64,000 nucleotides of DNA, from NCBI GenBank assembly GCA_026874595.1, contig CM049315.1, positions 34,366,164 to 34,430,163 of the forward strand, given 5' to 3'. Below are positions 49,381 through 61,596 of the stretch, piece after piece. Positions within the stretch are counted from its first letter, which is position 1. Each line of letters opens with the position of its first letter. The translations under genes were made by a program, and so were the position numbers. Below the pieces are notes generated by a model. That model was not told the DNA's origin, searched no databases, and worked only from the letters and a program-made list of their open reading frames with translations. Source of the stretch: Sipunculus nudus (taxonomy: Eukaryota; Annelida; Sipuncula; Golfingiida; Sipunculidae).

Positions 49381-50409
49381 CTGAGAAAGACAAAAAATAA
49401 TGAGAAATGAATCCCCATGAGTGACCATCACAAGATCCTAATCAAATCACATTCAGTGTTTCTGGGTTTCCTAATGTAACAGGACTCAAGATAAGAAACT
49501 CATTAGCATGCAGCAGATTTACAAATAGATCCATGCCTGAATCTTGTACATTCATGTAAGAACTTCTGCTTACATAATATTTGTCTGCAGAGGATCTGAT
49601 CTGGATGGTAAATATAAGGATGTATTCACTTACATGTGAGGGTATCCCAGCATACCTATCTTTTTGGTGTCTACTTTAATTTAATTATACCATAATTTTG
49701 CAATCATCATTTCAAGTCATTTATTGAAAAATTCTCGTTAAATGCCCATGTATTTAAATTTTGGTAAATGTTGGTACCTTTTTATTTCTTCAATATTTCA
49801 CCTTCCCTCATGCATATATCACTGTACTAATAAATTAATCTATTGATATATGATCCTACTAGCCCTCATTATCACTTTGCCAACAGTGCAGGTTGGTCAT
49901 TCATACAAAACACCCAATACCAGACCCAGACTCTAATATCAACTTGAATATTTTTTTTCATTTGAAGCAATTGTGCTCTGTATCCTGCCAGGAGCTGTTG
50001 CCATGGAAACTGAATGGTTTGCTTGTCTGTGCCCATTTCTTCTGAAACCATTCACGACTTGACCTTACTAACAGTAAGGTTGCACTTGTATGTGATTTTT
50101 AGTTGTCCTCAGAATATTTTCTTTGGAATTTCTGGCCTCTATTTTCCATCCAATAGTTCAAATAACATTCACATGTCAATAATTTAAATTCACAGAGTGA
50201 AAAAAACAATTTAATTGTAATCATCTTGAGGGACCAGAAATTATTTGGAATTTTAGTAGGTATATTCATATTGATTATTATATATATGCTCTATGTTATC
50301 TTATCATTTTGGACCTCTACTTTGCTTGCATAAAGATTAGTATTTTATTCTATAGTTTGATAATTTTGACAATGCAATTGTCATTTCAAGCAATAAGAAT
50401 AAAACAAAA
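49381..50409. other. Intronic sequence upstream of exon 3
   Basis: No gene or repeat recognised. Confidence 0.5.
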
Positions 50410-52044
50410 ACAAGGGAGCCATGGGTCACATCGCTCAGCTGAATTTTGAAAAATATTAGTAACTGCAAAATATTTTTATTTTTTTTTGGTTTTTCATGTA
50501 TATTATCATTAGAAAAGCTATGAGAAAATAGCCCTGCTAAAATGAAACTCTGTAAATTATAGAATAATGGACATGAGCTAAACCATTTAGTGATGCACCA
50601 AGGGAACAAATAGGCCTACGGTAAATGTTATATAAAAGTAACATTACATAAACAAATAATGTGTGAAGGTAATTAAGTTTTCAAAAGTTAAATATATGGC
50701 TATTTGAGTTAAAAATCAATCCAACAAAGTTTGACCAATGTTCCTAATTTTAATACTAAGTTAACAGCGTTATTCACACCCAGGCCCCGCCAACTTTAAG
50801 AGATATGAATGAAATGCTACAAAGTATTTATATCTTCTTAAATCTTGTCAGTTAGCACTTACATTAGATCCTAATATTTTATCACATTTCAATATTAGGA
50901 TTAAATTCCTGAAATTTTTTTCTTTAAAAAAATCAAAATTGTCCAAGTCTCATAAGAAAGAATTTATTTAACATTAAAATTATAAGATTCATCTTGTTTA
51001 TTAGTCCTGTGTATTGAAGGGGTGGGTGGGGGGAGGGTTGTTTCTGCTCATTGCTGAAATAAAATGTTAATTTTAAGATTCATCTTGTTCATAGTACAGG
51101 TCTGTCAACAGAATGGGGGGGGGGGCAGAGAAAAAGGCTCCCTGTGGTATGGTATTAACTGCAGACAGCCTGATAAAGCTCAACTCAGTGGAGAGAGGAC
51201 TTGCCCTAGTGATGGGATTGCATAACATTATGCCAACAGCCTGGGGAGCATACAGAGCTGCACTGAATGACCTACAGTGACCAAAGTGGACTGCTTGACA
51301 GTGTAAGGGAATACAACAAAAGCTTCCAAAAAAATTCAATAACTAGCTTAATTTTTCAGATTTTAATTTCAAATTTCAGATTTTAACAATTAAATCCTTA
51401 TGTGCACTTGCTGTGAAAAATAAATCCACAGTACTTACAGGAAAAAAATGTGCCATGGCCAAAGTTGGGCAAAATTTAAGGTACTAATTTTTTATTTTTG
51501 CTAATATTTTAAAAAATTTAAAATATTTTGATATAATTTTGGGTATACAATTTAATTTTGATTAATTAAAGTTATATTACTGGAAAAAAGTCCTTAGTTT
51601 TAACATGTTTTGTGTTTAGCGATCAAATATCTTTCCTGATTTTTTACAAAATGCATTATGTGTGAGCCCATAACTTTTTTAAATTTTTATAATACAACCT
51701 TATTTCTGGCATGTACATAGGAACTATATAGAGGAATATTTATGGTAAAAACAGAGGAGTGGTTTTGATATTAGGCAGTCCTGAAGTGTGAAAATAGGTT
51801 TTTAATAAAAAATTGAGGTTTTTCCTTAATTTCTCAAAGGAACAAAGTCGCAAAGACCCAGTTTTCAGCTTGGTAGGAGATTTTGAGGACATCTAACATT
51901 ATGCCGAATTTTGGATTCCTAGGTCTTACGGTTTTAAAAATGTGCCACATCTACGGACGGACGAACGAATGGACAGACGGACAGACGGACAAACAATGGA
52001 CCACAACTATAGCTCAGATGACTTATAGTCAGCTGAGCTAAAAA
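50410..52044 (+). mobile_element. Dispersed element copy C (700-bp-core type, full length)
   Basis: It starts ACAAGG with GAGCCATGGGTC (50416-50427, one pair broken) and GCTCAGCTGAATTTTG. The next 110 bp closely match element A (AAAATATTAGTAACTGCAAA). A different middle segment follows, then the shared core from about 51240 (CATTATGCCAACAGCCTGGG, CTACAGTGACCAAAGTGGAC). After that come the ACGG-type microsatellite (51952-51994) and an intact hairpin at 52011-52039, followed by TAAAAAAAC. It contains a G-run at about 51116-51125. There is no coding capacity. It lies in the 3740-bp intron between exons 2 and 3. Confidence 0.9.
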
Positions 52045-53120
52045 AACAACAAATAAATGTGCTATCAAACAGTCCTCCTTGAGGTCCATATATATTCCTA
52101 CAATAGGACCTCTAGACAAGGTCCCTCTTTCCAAGGCTGTAAATTCACAGGTAGAATGTGCCTGGGAACTGCTGAGAATTTAATTTTCCAGCACTTCACA
52201 GGTTGCTGAGAGTTAAAGTTCAAGTAATATTCTTATCAGGGAGATGAGAAGGAAAAAAAACTCAAAATATGTCACATAATATCTATGTAGAGTTTGCCCA
52301 CAATGAGAGAGAGAGAAATAAAAGTAAAGTATCCATACAAAATATATACAATATGTCAATATTTTTGTATTTATTATGCCTGGAGACTGTTGTTAGGGAT
52401 TTTAATCCACTGACACAACAGCCACCTGTATGGAGGTTAAATAATTATTCATTTCTTAATGTTTGAGACTATATGATTTAATGAGGAAATTTGTGAAACC
52501 TGGGAAGATTTACAACTTGAATGACTAAAATTGGTTTATTATTGATTGAAAAAAAATTTTGTTTTGGCTTAGACTAAATTTTGTTACAGATGTAGCAGTT
52601 TATTTTTACATGTTTGTCTTTATATGAATTTATAAAATGTTGTTTGATGTTGCAAATAAAACCTTGAAGAATATGAGTGAAGCTTTTGTCAACAATGATT
52701 TGGTCGGTTTCATTTATGACTTTTGGTGTTATGATTCTCAGACAGCTGTCTGGTTTTATTTGTAACAAGGCTATCTTTATGTCTTGTGTCATGTTCGTAT
52801 GTCATGGTCCTTGTTGAAAAATTTAATGACATAATGACTTTATTTGAGTGAACTATCCATTAGTAAATGCTCAGAATTCTTTACATGACATTTGGGAATA
52901 ACCACATGAAATGAAGCCTTCAGCTTTTTAACTCAAGGACTTTTCAAGGACTTTCAGGAAGAAAGTGTTTAATTTAGGACCTGTAAATTGCCATTTTAGA
53001 TTAAAGCTCTTAAAAAGGATTTTAAAGAGTGGCGTTTCATCCTTGGTGGCTGAAAAGTTATTATAATAGTATCAGTTAAGAATGTGGAAAATCAAAGTAA
53101 ATTATGTTTCAGTTACTTAC
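52045..53120. other. Intronic sequence
   Basis: No gene or repeat recognised between element C and exon 2. Confidence 0.5.
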
Positions 53121-53240
53121 CTGTGTGTAGAAGTATTCAAACGCCGTTTTGTCTTTTTCCAGAATATGAGTAGGTTCTCTGGGAACAAAGGCCACACGGA
53201 ACAGACATTTAAAATGTTCAGACCCTGGACGAGCCGCGAT
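53121..53240 (-). CDS. FRMPD4-like: FRMPD-like internal exon 2 (FERM F1/F2 junction)
   Basis: Forty codons, phase 0 at both ends, starting IAARPGSEHFKCLFRVAFVP and ending TAFEYFYTQ. The string C-L-F-R-V-x-F-V-P-R-E-P closes the F1 lobe. The segment H-I-L-E-K-D-x-x-A-F-E-Y-F-Y-x-Q opens the helical F2 lobe and matches the family signature 'D-P-V-A-F-E-Y-L-Y-V-Q'. The acceptor is TTTCCAG above 53240 and the donor is GTAAGT below 53121. A plus-strand reading frame of 84 codons over 53082-53336 is the antisense shadow of this exon. This is one of the most diagnostic exons for the FRMPD1/3/4 assignment. Confidence 0.93.
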
Positions 53241-54480
53241 CTGGAAAGACACAATAAATATCTCTATGACAAACAGAGCACATGCTGGAATGGAGTCCTG
53301 TTACAGGTAGAAATACTGGCAGAACATTTTGTCTGATCCTGTATTTGCTTATATGGTAAGGCTGCTCACTTATTTTCTTGTTTTGGCATTCAGTCTGAAA
53401 TTTTACTATTTAAACCAGTAATTCTATCCAACTTCTAATCTCTTCTGTACAACTATAGGTTCAATTCTAAGTAATTTATGTTTAACGCGTTTACCACTGT
53501 TGAGAAGTCATCTAACCGACCTCCATAGATACAGCAAACCATGTATAACATGTAAATGCTGAGGGCTAATAACTGTTTGGTAAAATTCTTCAACTCTTAT
53601 TTTTACCCAAGATAATTTCTGATAAAATTCCATCAATTAAAATGATCAAAACTAAAACATACTGTGGGGTGGCTTTTAGTACTAGAGAGTTTCAAATTTG
53701 TGATATTCGGGAAAGGGACATGATTAAGATGCTCCAAATACTGTAGGATGATTGACATCTTATGTACATTATCTATTCTTGCTGTGTTGCCTGGGAAAAT
53801 ATGATATTAATATAACACATATTTTATGTAACCATAAGTCAAAGATTAATAGCATATATTTTATTATATTTCTACCTATCATGAACAAGAATTTCCACTC
53901 AATCAATGTTCCCTCTGTCCTTCTCATATTATAAAGATTTTTGACAGCATATTAATAATTCATACAATAAAGGCTATATCTATCCACAGCTCTAGACAGA
54001 TTTAGAGGGAGGTTCAGTCCACCTCTTGTTCAACCAAATAAAATCTAGGAAATAGTATAATATTCACTTGATAACAAAAAACAATGCCAGATTTTGCATC
54101 TTGGACCATTTTCATTCCTAATTGCCCACAGTTTACAATGATTTACCTGTGCAAGGGTAATGAGCGCCAAATCCCCTTATCTAAAATTCTGTTTCTACCT
54201 CTGGTACACAAAAGTGATATATATCTCTATGAGTTATATAAAAAGGGATAAGGACAATCACAACTTAGTATCCATTTTTATAAGAACAAGTGGGTTCTTG
54301 ATAATTACATTTTCAAATATTATGTAACGGGGACACACCACAGAGAATACTGGGCATGAAAATGAGACTGCAAAGGGTGTGTGATGACGACCAAAAATAA
54401 TCCAAACACATTCACCGAGGACAATCTGGCAGCTTTGTCATAGAAACTATAGTTTTGGAATTTATTTTTTGGTAACTACT

Positions 54481-54539
54481 GACCTATCAACCTAGTGACC
54501 TTTCAACCTAGTGACCTTTCAACCTAGTGACCTTTCAAC
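54481..54539 (+). repeat. 16-bp tandem repeat, about 3.7 units
   Basis: The unit is GACCTTTCAACCTAGT. Each unit carries a TGACCT half-site across the junction, so the array is a direct repeat of that hexamer at 16-bp spacing. Confidence 0.92.
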
Positions 54540-55844
54540 TTCTGCACATGTGTAAACAACCATCTTCAGTTACATGTTTTTATTGTTTGTTTATAAACAT
54601 GGGAGCACACACCTTGTTTACCAGCATCTTTTACATAAACAAGCTCTTAGTTGTCACAGAGGACCCTTCTTAGCAGGAATTACCTAGATTTCATTAATAT
54701 GAACATAGAGTACGGGTAAGCAAAAGAATTAAGTGCTGGGCATTATACTAAGCGTGTCCTAAGGGGGTCATTTTCCATAAATCCTTAGTCATTTGACATT
54801 ATTTGTCAAAGCTAGGTTCTATCACAGCATCATCTACTAGAAACTAACTCTATTTAGCAAGCAGTTGATTTTGCTTATGTATACGCAGCCCAATTTACAA
54901 AATAATTGGAATGAAATTGGCTTTAAAATGGGATATAATGCATGATTTAATGTTAGTTATTCCAATCAGTCAGAAATTCAAATGTCCTGGCTTCTTCTAC
55001 AGTTTCAAAGCATTTTCTATGAATGTCCTGACAATTAAAGTACAAGTTCGTAAATTTCAAATAACAAAGACTTATTATAATATACAAGTTTTCAAGTTTT
55101 ATAAAGGTTGAATGGATGAACCAGTGATATTTTATTCAGATCAATTTTCTGAAATAAGATTCTAATCTGAAACTTTATTCACATTAATTCACATCGGGAT
55201 TGATAAATGCTGACTTTATATCTGAGTAATTAGTTACCTGAAGGAAAACTCAGAATCTAATTTAATGTAATTCAATTTATTATATTCATAAGTTACTTAT
55301 TTTAATATATACAAATCATCATGCAAGGATAAGAATTCAAGTCCTTGACAATTCGCAAAGGACAGCAGGATCTTTGTCAAATAATAATGACATTTTTATG
55401 GATCACTCATAAACAAAACATGAAGATGTGATTAAATTAAGTGGATCTTTATTAAAACTAACTAATATCAATTTCCCTGCAACAAACTTATTTAGAGAGT
55501 TTGAATCATTTAGATAACATAATTTAGTACTGAAATTAAAAGTAAGGAACATAACATTTAAAAGTCCTGAAGTTTTTTTTTTCCATTGACCAGACAGTCA
55601 ATTTTATCAGCTAGAATAGAGATACTTCATTTATATGATGCTACAGTACTGAATTAATTTATATCAACTGGATTCTATGGGTTTACAGAAAAATTAATCA
55701 AATTAATTAAGTTAATTAAGTTTCATTAAGTAACTTCCCCTGGAGAAATGAAGTGCCAATTAATGTTTAATTTTTTTAAAGATATCCAGCTCACCAGGAA
55801 ATACTGAAAAGGTGAAAAAAAAAATGGTAAAATTCCAGATATTT

Positions 55845-56525
55845 TAGGTGGCATCACCAGCCTGGTGAAGCAGTTACAGATCATCAAGGTCAGTAAATGT
55901 GCCACAAGGTCAGTATAAACACACCATATTGCATAATGATTATTTTTCCAGATGTGTAAATGTAAAAATATTATGGAGTGCCTTACAATCTTGGTGTTAC
56001 ATCATTTTTTATTTTATTTGATCAAATCAAAGAAATTATCAAGAGCCCTCAATAGCTCTCAGCAGAATGAACATTGTACAGGTGGTTACCCTAGCAAGTT
56101 CAGAACATCTGTATACTCACATGGATGTGTACAAATATATCTAGCTGAAGTTGTAAACTTGAACTAGAGACGCATGTAGTAAAGTGACCATCGCAAATGT
56201 GATAACAGAATTAATATAAATCTATATGATAATAAACATTCTCTGGGAGAGTATCTACATAAGACAAAATGTTCCTAACAATAGTAGAGAGCAAAAATAA
56301 ACCCATTTTTAAACTTGACCACCATTTTGTTAGATATATTATATATCTCTCGTGAACAAATGTTAATTCTTTTTGAGAAAAATCCCACTTCAAAATATTT
56401 TCTATAAATAGCTGTGACCTTAAAAAGGTAGGTCACAGTGACCAATCTCTGAACTTGACCAAGATGTTGCAGTTATACATCCTCCTTGAAGAAATAAAGT
56501 ACTTTAGTTTAGTTCTTTTTAAGAA
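55845..56525 (+). repeat. Dispersed repeat fragment (long copy)
   Basis: It begins TAGGTGGCATCACCAGCCTG with GCAGTTACAGATCATCAAGG, and ends with AAGAAATAAAGTACTTTAGT. Both ends are matched by the short copy at 59729-59815, where the 600 bp between them are absent. It also includes GGTCACAGTGACC at 56431-56443. Its family is unknown. Confidence 0.5.
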
Positions 56526-56538
56526 GGAAACAAGGAAA

Positions 56539-59500
56539 ACAAGGGACCCATGGGTCACGGCGCTTAGCTGATCGTGATTAGACTATAAATGTTTCTCCAC
56601 TGTGATACTATATCGAGTCGATAAAGCTTATGAATATCATGTACATGTTGGGCTATTATAAAGGAATGTAATGTAATATGTGAGTAAATGATAAATGAAA
56701 TTACCTGACTGATGGATTAATAGAGTCAAATAAAGTGGTTTATTTTTTATTTATTTAGGAGGGGTTTAAAATTGTGATATATTTGAGCAAATATGAATGC
56801 AATGACAGCAGTAATAAGCAATAGTAGAATGATGATAAGGCTATTTGTTGAAGGATCTAAAGTGTATGGTAGTCTGCAAGCGTTCAATTTGACAGATATG
56901 ATGTTATGATTAACTATGCTGATGAAGTGATTTATGAATATGTTACTTTATGACACAATATCTCTTTAGTCTTGACAAGGTACATTATTGTGATGCCCAC
57001 TATGTTTACATATTACACAATAATGACATAATTTCTGGCATGTACATAGGTACCTATGGACGAATAGTTATACAAAATATTAAAGTATGAATATATCTGA
57101 TTCATCTTGTTCTTGCTTACTGAGGCTGACTTTGGGATGGGGTTCAGAGAAGGGAAAAGTGAGGGCAGCACGAAGGTGGATATAGAAATATTCTATTGTA
57201 ATGATTTTCATTTATATAAGAATATGAAAAGCTAAGAGGAAAGGGGCCCTCCTACTTGGTTATAGTAAAGTTCTAAATATATGATTGCAAACTAATACTC
57301 TGACAAGACTGTCATGAAGAAAAACAGGAAAAGTTTTGAGATACTGTGTTGCATACGAAAATTTACAGATGGACAGGCAAGTGGACAGAATGGACTAATA
57401 CCTTTATTTCACTTTCAAGAGAATAATGCATTTAAGTTTATATATAATCCTATTTTTTTAAGCAGATCCACTTTTTCCATTAAGAAGTTTTTATCTGAAT
57501 CATTTTTTTATTTACAGGTTTATAAATTTTTAATTAAAAAACCTGAAAATATAAGTTAAAATATTAGAATTGTTGCAAAAGTTGCAATCATTATATATAC
57601 AGAGTAAAAAACATTGGTTCATATTATGCATACACATATATTTTATTATTTTTAAATCATAAATGTTTAAACTAAAAGAAAATAATGCCACAACATGGCA
57701 TCTACAAGAATATTCCTTGAATCACTATTAAACAGTTTTGCACATTGGAGTTTTCAGGATATGCTTAATTTTATTCACCAAAATAAAATAAAAGTAAATT
57801 TGATAAAATAAAACATCTTTTCAAATAAAGTATACACACTGTTGGTTGAATGAGGGACAAACAATATCATTGTGCTAATTACTATCCCAGTTTTAATTAA
57901 TTACTGGAATTAATAGTCAATTTCACACCTGGTGAAGTTTTTACTCTTCTGAAGAAAGGAATTACTTATCTCATGAACATCCACACTTTCACAGCAATAC
58001 ACCACTCTGTGGACACAATTAAATGTACACTTTAATCATTGTAACCCTGGTGGTTCAATACAAAATCTAAAATGTAGCATGTCCAAGAATAAAATAAAAT
58101 ACAGAAAATTTATAACATTCATCTAGTTTATGCACCAGCTGGGGGGAGAGTGCAGGGCAGAGGGGAAGCCTGCTAGTAGTGGCTAAGCTGGGCCAAGGTA
58201 AGCTGCCTGGGGTGGGTTACATAATGCAAGTGAAGGCTGTACTACTAGGTGGGCTAGATGTAAACAACACTTGACATGGTGTATGAAAACATGAATAAAA
58301 GCTATTCATTCCAATCAATTTCCTTTGAAAGTTCAGATTTTAAAAGATTAAATCCTTATGCATATATGCTGGGAAAATTAAATCAACAGTGCCAAAGTTG
58401 GACAAAATTTAAGGTATTGATTTTTTATTTATGCTAATAACTTGAAAAATTTGCAAAATTCAGATCTAATTTTGGGTAAACAATTGAATCTTGATTAAAT
58501 AAAGTTATATTCCTGAAAAAAATTCTCTAGGTTCAGGAATTCTCATGTTAGGTGAGTAAATATATTTCCTGATTTTTTAAAAAATTGCATTATGTTTTGG
58601 CCTATAACTTCAAAATAATACCCAATACTGACCTAATTTTTGGTATGTTCATAGAAAATGTATAAAAGAATGTGAATACTAAATACGATCAAAAACAGAT
58701 CAGTGGTTTTGATATTAGGCAGCCTTGAAGTGTAACAATGGCTTTTTTTATGGAAAACAGAGTTTTTTTTTCCTTAATATCTTGAAGGAACAAAGTCCTA
58801 ATGACCCAATTTTAGGTATGGTAGGAGATTTTGGGGACATCTAAAATTATGTCAACAGCCTGGGGAGCATAGAGATGTGCACTTAATGACCTACAGTCAT
58901 CAAGGTGGACTGCTTGACAATTTAAGGGAATACAACAAGAGCCTCGAAAAAAATCAATAACTAGCCTAATTTTGCAGTTTTTATTTTCAAATTTCAGCAG
59001 ATTAAATCCTTATGTATACATGGTGTGAAAATTAAATCCACAGTACTAACAGGAAAAAAACGTGCCATGGCCAAAGTTGGGCAAAATTTAAGGTACCAAT
59101 TTTATATTTTTGCCAATATTTAAAAAAATTTAACAAATTTGTATCTAATTTTTGGTATACAATTAAATTTTGATTAATTAAAGTTGTATTACTGGAAAAA
59201 AGTCCCTACCTTTAACACTTTTGGTCTTAAGTGACCAAATATCTTCCTGATTTTTTTACAAAGTCCATTATGTTTGGGCCCATAACTTTTTTAAATTATA
59301 CAATACTGACTTAATATCTGGCATGTACATAGGAACTATATAGAGGAATATTTATGGTAAATATGAAGAAAACCAGATGAGTGGTTTTGATATTAGGCAG
59401 TCCTGAAGTGTGAAAATAGATTTCTAATAAAAAATTGAGGTTTTTCCTTAATATCTCAAAGGAACGAAGTCCTATTGACCCAATTTTTGGCATGGTAGGA

Positions 59501-59692
59501 GATTATGGGGACATCTAACTGTATGCCGAAATTCAGATTCGTAGGTCCAACGGTGTCAAAACGTGCAAGTCTTACGGACAGACATCCAGACGGACAAACG
59601 GACGGACGGCACGACGGACGGACAGACGGACGGACGACGGACAATGGACCATGACTATAGCTCATATGACTTATAGTCAGCTGAGCTAAAAA
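56539..59692 (+). mobile_element. Dispersed element copy D (700-bp-core type, largest copy)
   Basis: It starts ACAAGG with the perfect palindrome GACCCATGGGTC (56545-56556) and GCTTAGCTGA. A unique 1.6-kb left part follows, then two tandem core copies (about 58310-58860, diverged, and 58860-59570, close to element A). After that come the ACGG-type microsatellite (59574-59643) and the 3' hairpin at 59659-59687 (with CTCATATGAC, so one extra mismatch) plus TAAAAATC. If the left and right ends belong to one insertion, this copy is 3.15 kb. A nested or composite insertion is also possible. Confidence 0.75.
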
Positions 59693-59728
59693 TCAAAAGC
59701 AAAAACAATTGTAAAATTGAACTGTTTA

Positions 59729-59815
59729 GGTGGCATCAACAGCCTGGTGCAGCAGTTATAGATCATCAAGGTCAGTGAGAAATAAAGTACCTAAGTTTCA
59801 TTCTTTTTTAGATAT
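59729..59815 (+). repeat. Dispersed repeat fragment (short copy)
   Basis: TTAGGTGGCATCAACAGCCT ... GATCATCAAGGTCAGTGAG ... AAATAAAGTACCTAAGTTTC. This matches the two ends of 55845-56525 joined together, so an internal deletion or different splicing of a source copy is likely. Element D sits between the two. Confidence 0.5.
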
Positions 59816-61588
59816 CTGCTAACAAGGTAAAATTTAATGGATGGACAAATGCTATGGGTGACAACAATAGCCCATCAGCCTGTATAGGTTGAAGGCTTAA
59901 AAAATTTGTTACCCAGTAAATTAATCACTATGGTATAAACCGTATCTCCAGTTATAAGGTAAATATTTGAGACAGGTTGCAGTCTATTGACTAGACAATT
60001 GTGCTCCCCTTGTAATTGTTATTAGTCACAACTTTGGCATTAAAATGTTAAACATTAAATTTGAAAAGAACATTGTTTTATGTATCAAGAGTAATGTGTC
60101 ATTTGACTACATCATGATTCATTTTAATTAATTAGATCATTTAATTACTTTTGTCTGGACTTGAACGAACTGTAATGAGAATTCCTGGGATAAAAGTTGA
60201 ATGGCAACACAATTTGTTAACACAATCTATCATTCTTCTAGAGTCGATAAAATCATAAAAAATGGCTGAACACTTCATAGCCACCATGTTTACAAGACAT
60301 CTAATTAGAACTCTGAATACTGGAGGAGCCAAGTTTCAATACTGGTTACCACAATCAAAATATAATTTTGTATTGATTATGCAAGATTTCATAATTCAAA
60401 CTGACTGAAAATAGTATTTCATTTCTTGTGAAATAACAATCCAGACAACTGAAATAAAAAGAAATAAAATTTCTTATATGACCATTTTACTAGAAAAATA
60501 ATTCATATTGTGAAGAATAACATATTTCTGGAGATTACAAGTGAATGCAATTTTGTGCAGGAGAATGTGGTTGGAGTTCATACACATGTTCCTGAGCCAA
60601 TTTCAAGGATTTTACAAGGACATTCAATGACCAGTTTAACAATTTTCAGTAGCCTTGATGATTATTAAATGTAGCATTGACGATGAAAGTAGTTTGTTTA
60701 ATCAGACTGTATTGATAATATCCTAATTTATAACACTTAGATCATTTTCAAAATTTGAGGCTATACATAAGATGATAAAAGAATTCTGATAAATAAAATG
60801 GCAAGATCAGTTCTGTGCAGGAAATATCGAAGCACTACACTACCCCGTTACTGTTCATATTAATTTTTAGTTTTGGACAGATGAACAAAAAAAGTGGAGT
60901 TGGGCTTGACCTGATCATGCTGACTACAGCCCACATTGACTCCCTCACCAATGACAAAAGTTCAGGATTACTTAATGTCCAGGTATTAGGACTCCAAATA
61001 TTGTAAGGTAATTCAAAAAATTTCTAATATTGCTCCTTAATTTAACATAACTGGTAGAAAGTTTCAAATGTATATTTACCAAAGTTTTTCAACAGTTACT
61101 ACAAAGATGGTTTGCTTTAGGTTATTAGAAAACTAAAATATGCAAAATATGACCTCAAAAATATCTCGTAAAATAAGGGAATTCTGGATGACAATCTTAC
61201 ACTGTCTTTGAGTGGTCAAGTTAAGGTTAAAGTGGGACAGGGGTTCTAGCAATTAAGGCTATAATGATCCACCAGCGCACCAACACATCACAATACAAAG
61301 TCTAACACTGTATTGTTAGCGTCAGATGTCCCTATATATCAAAATATGATCACCTGATGGAACATGATATCTGACATTTAAATATAGTGACTCAGCACCA
61401 TGTTAGACATAAAAGGTGAATGAATTATCATAGGTAAGTAATGAGTTAAATAGTATCTGATCATAATTTTATTGTTTAAAGTGATTATTATGAAATTAAG
61501 CTTACATACATTTATACATACACTGGGAAATTTTATTTGGAACCTAAATTGTAGTTTATTTATATATATGTAAGGATTTGTGTACTGT
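59816..61588. other. Intronic sequence
   Basis: No gene or repeat recognised up to the hAT target-site duplication. Confidence 0.5.
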
Positions 61589-61596
61589 ATCATAAG
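61589..61596 (+). repeat. hAT target-site duplication, left
   Basis: ATCATAAG, identical to 62499-62506 on the other side of the element. Confidence 0.92.

Larger units (their letters stand above)
53241..56538. other. Intronic sequence with small repeats
   Basis: Contains a 16-bp tandem repeat at 54481-54539. It also has a segment at about 55845-56525 whose two ends resemble 59729-59815. No gene recognised. Confidence 0.45.

Noticed and set aside
60141-61006. Short frames near 60.2 and 60.9 kb as extra exons
   Set aside because: They lack flanking splice consensus in a phase compatible with exons 1 and 2, and the FERM sequence is already continuous across that intron.
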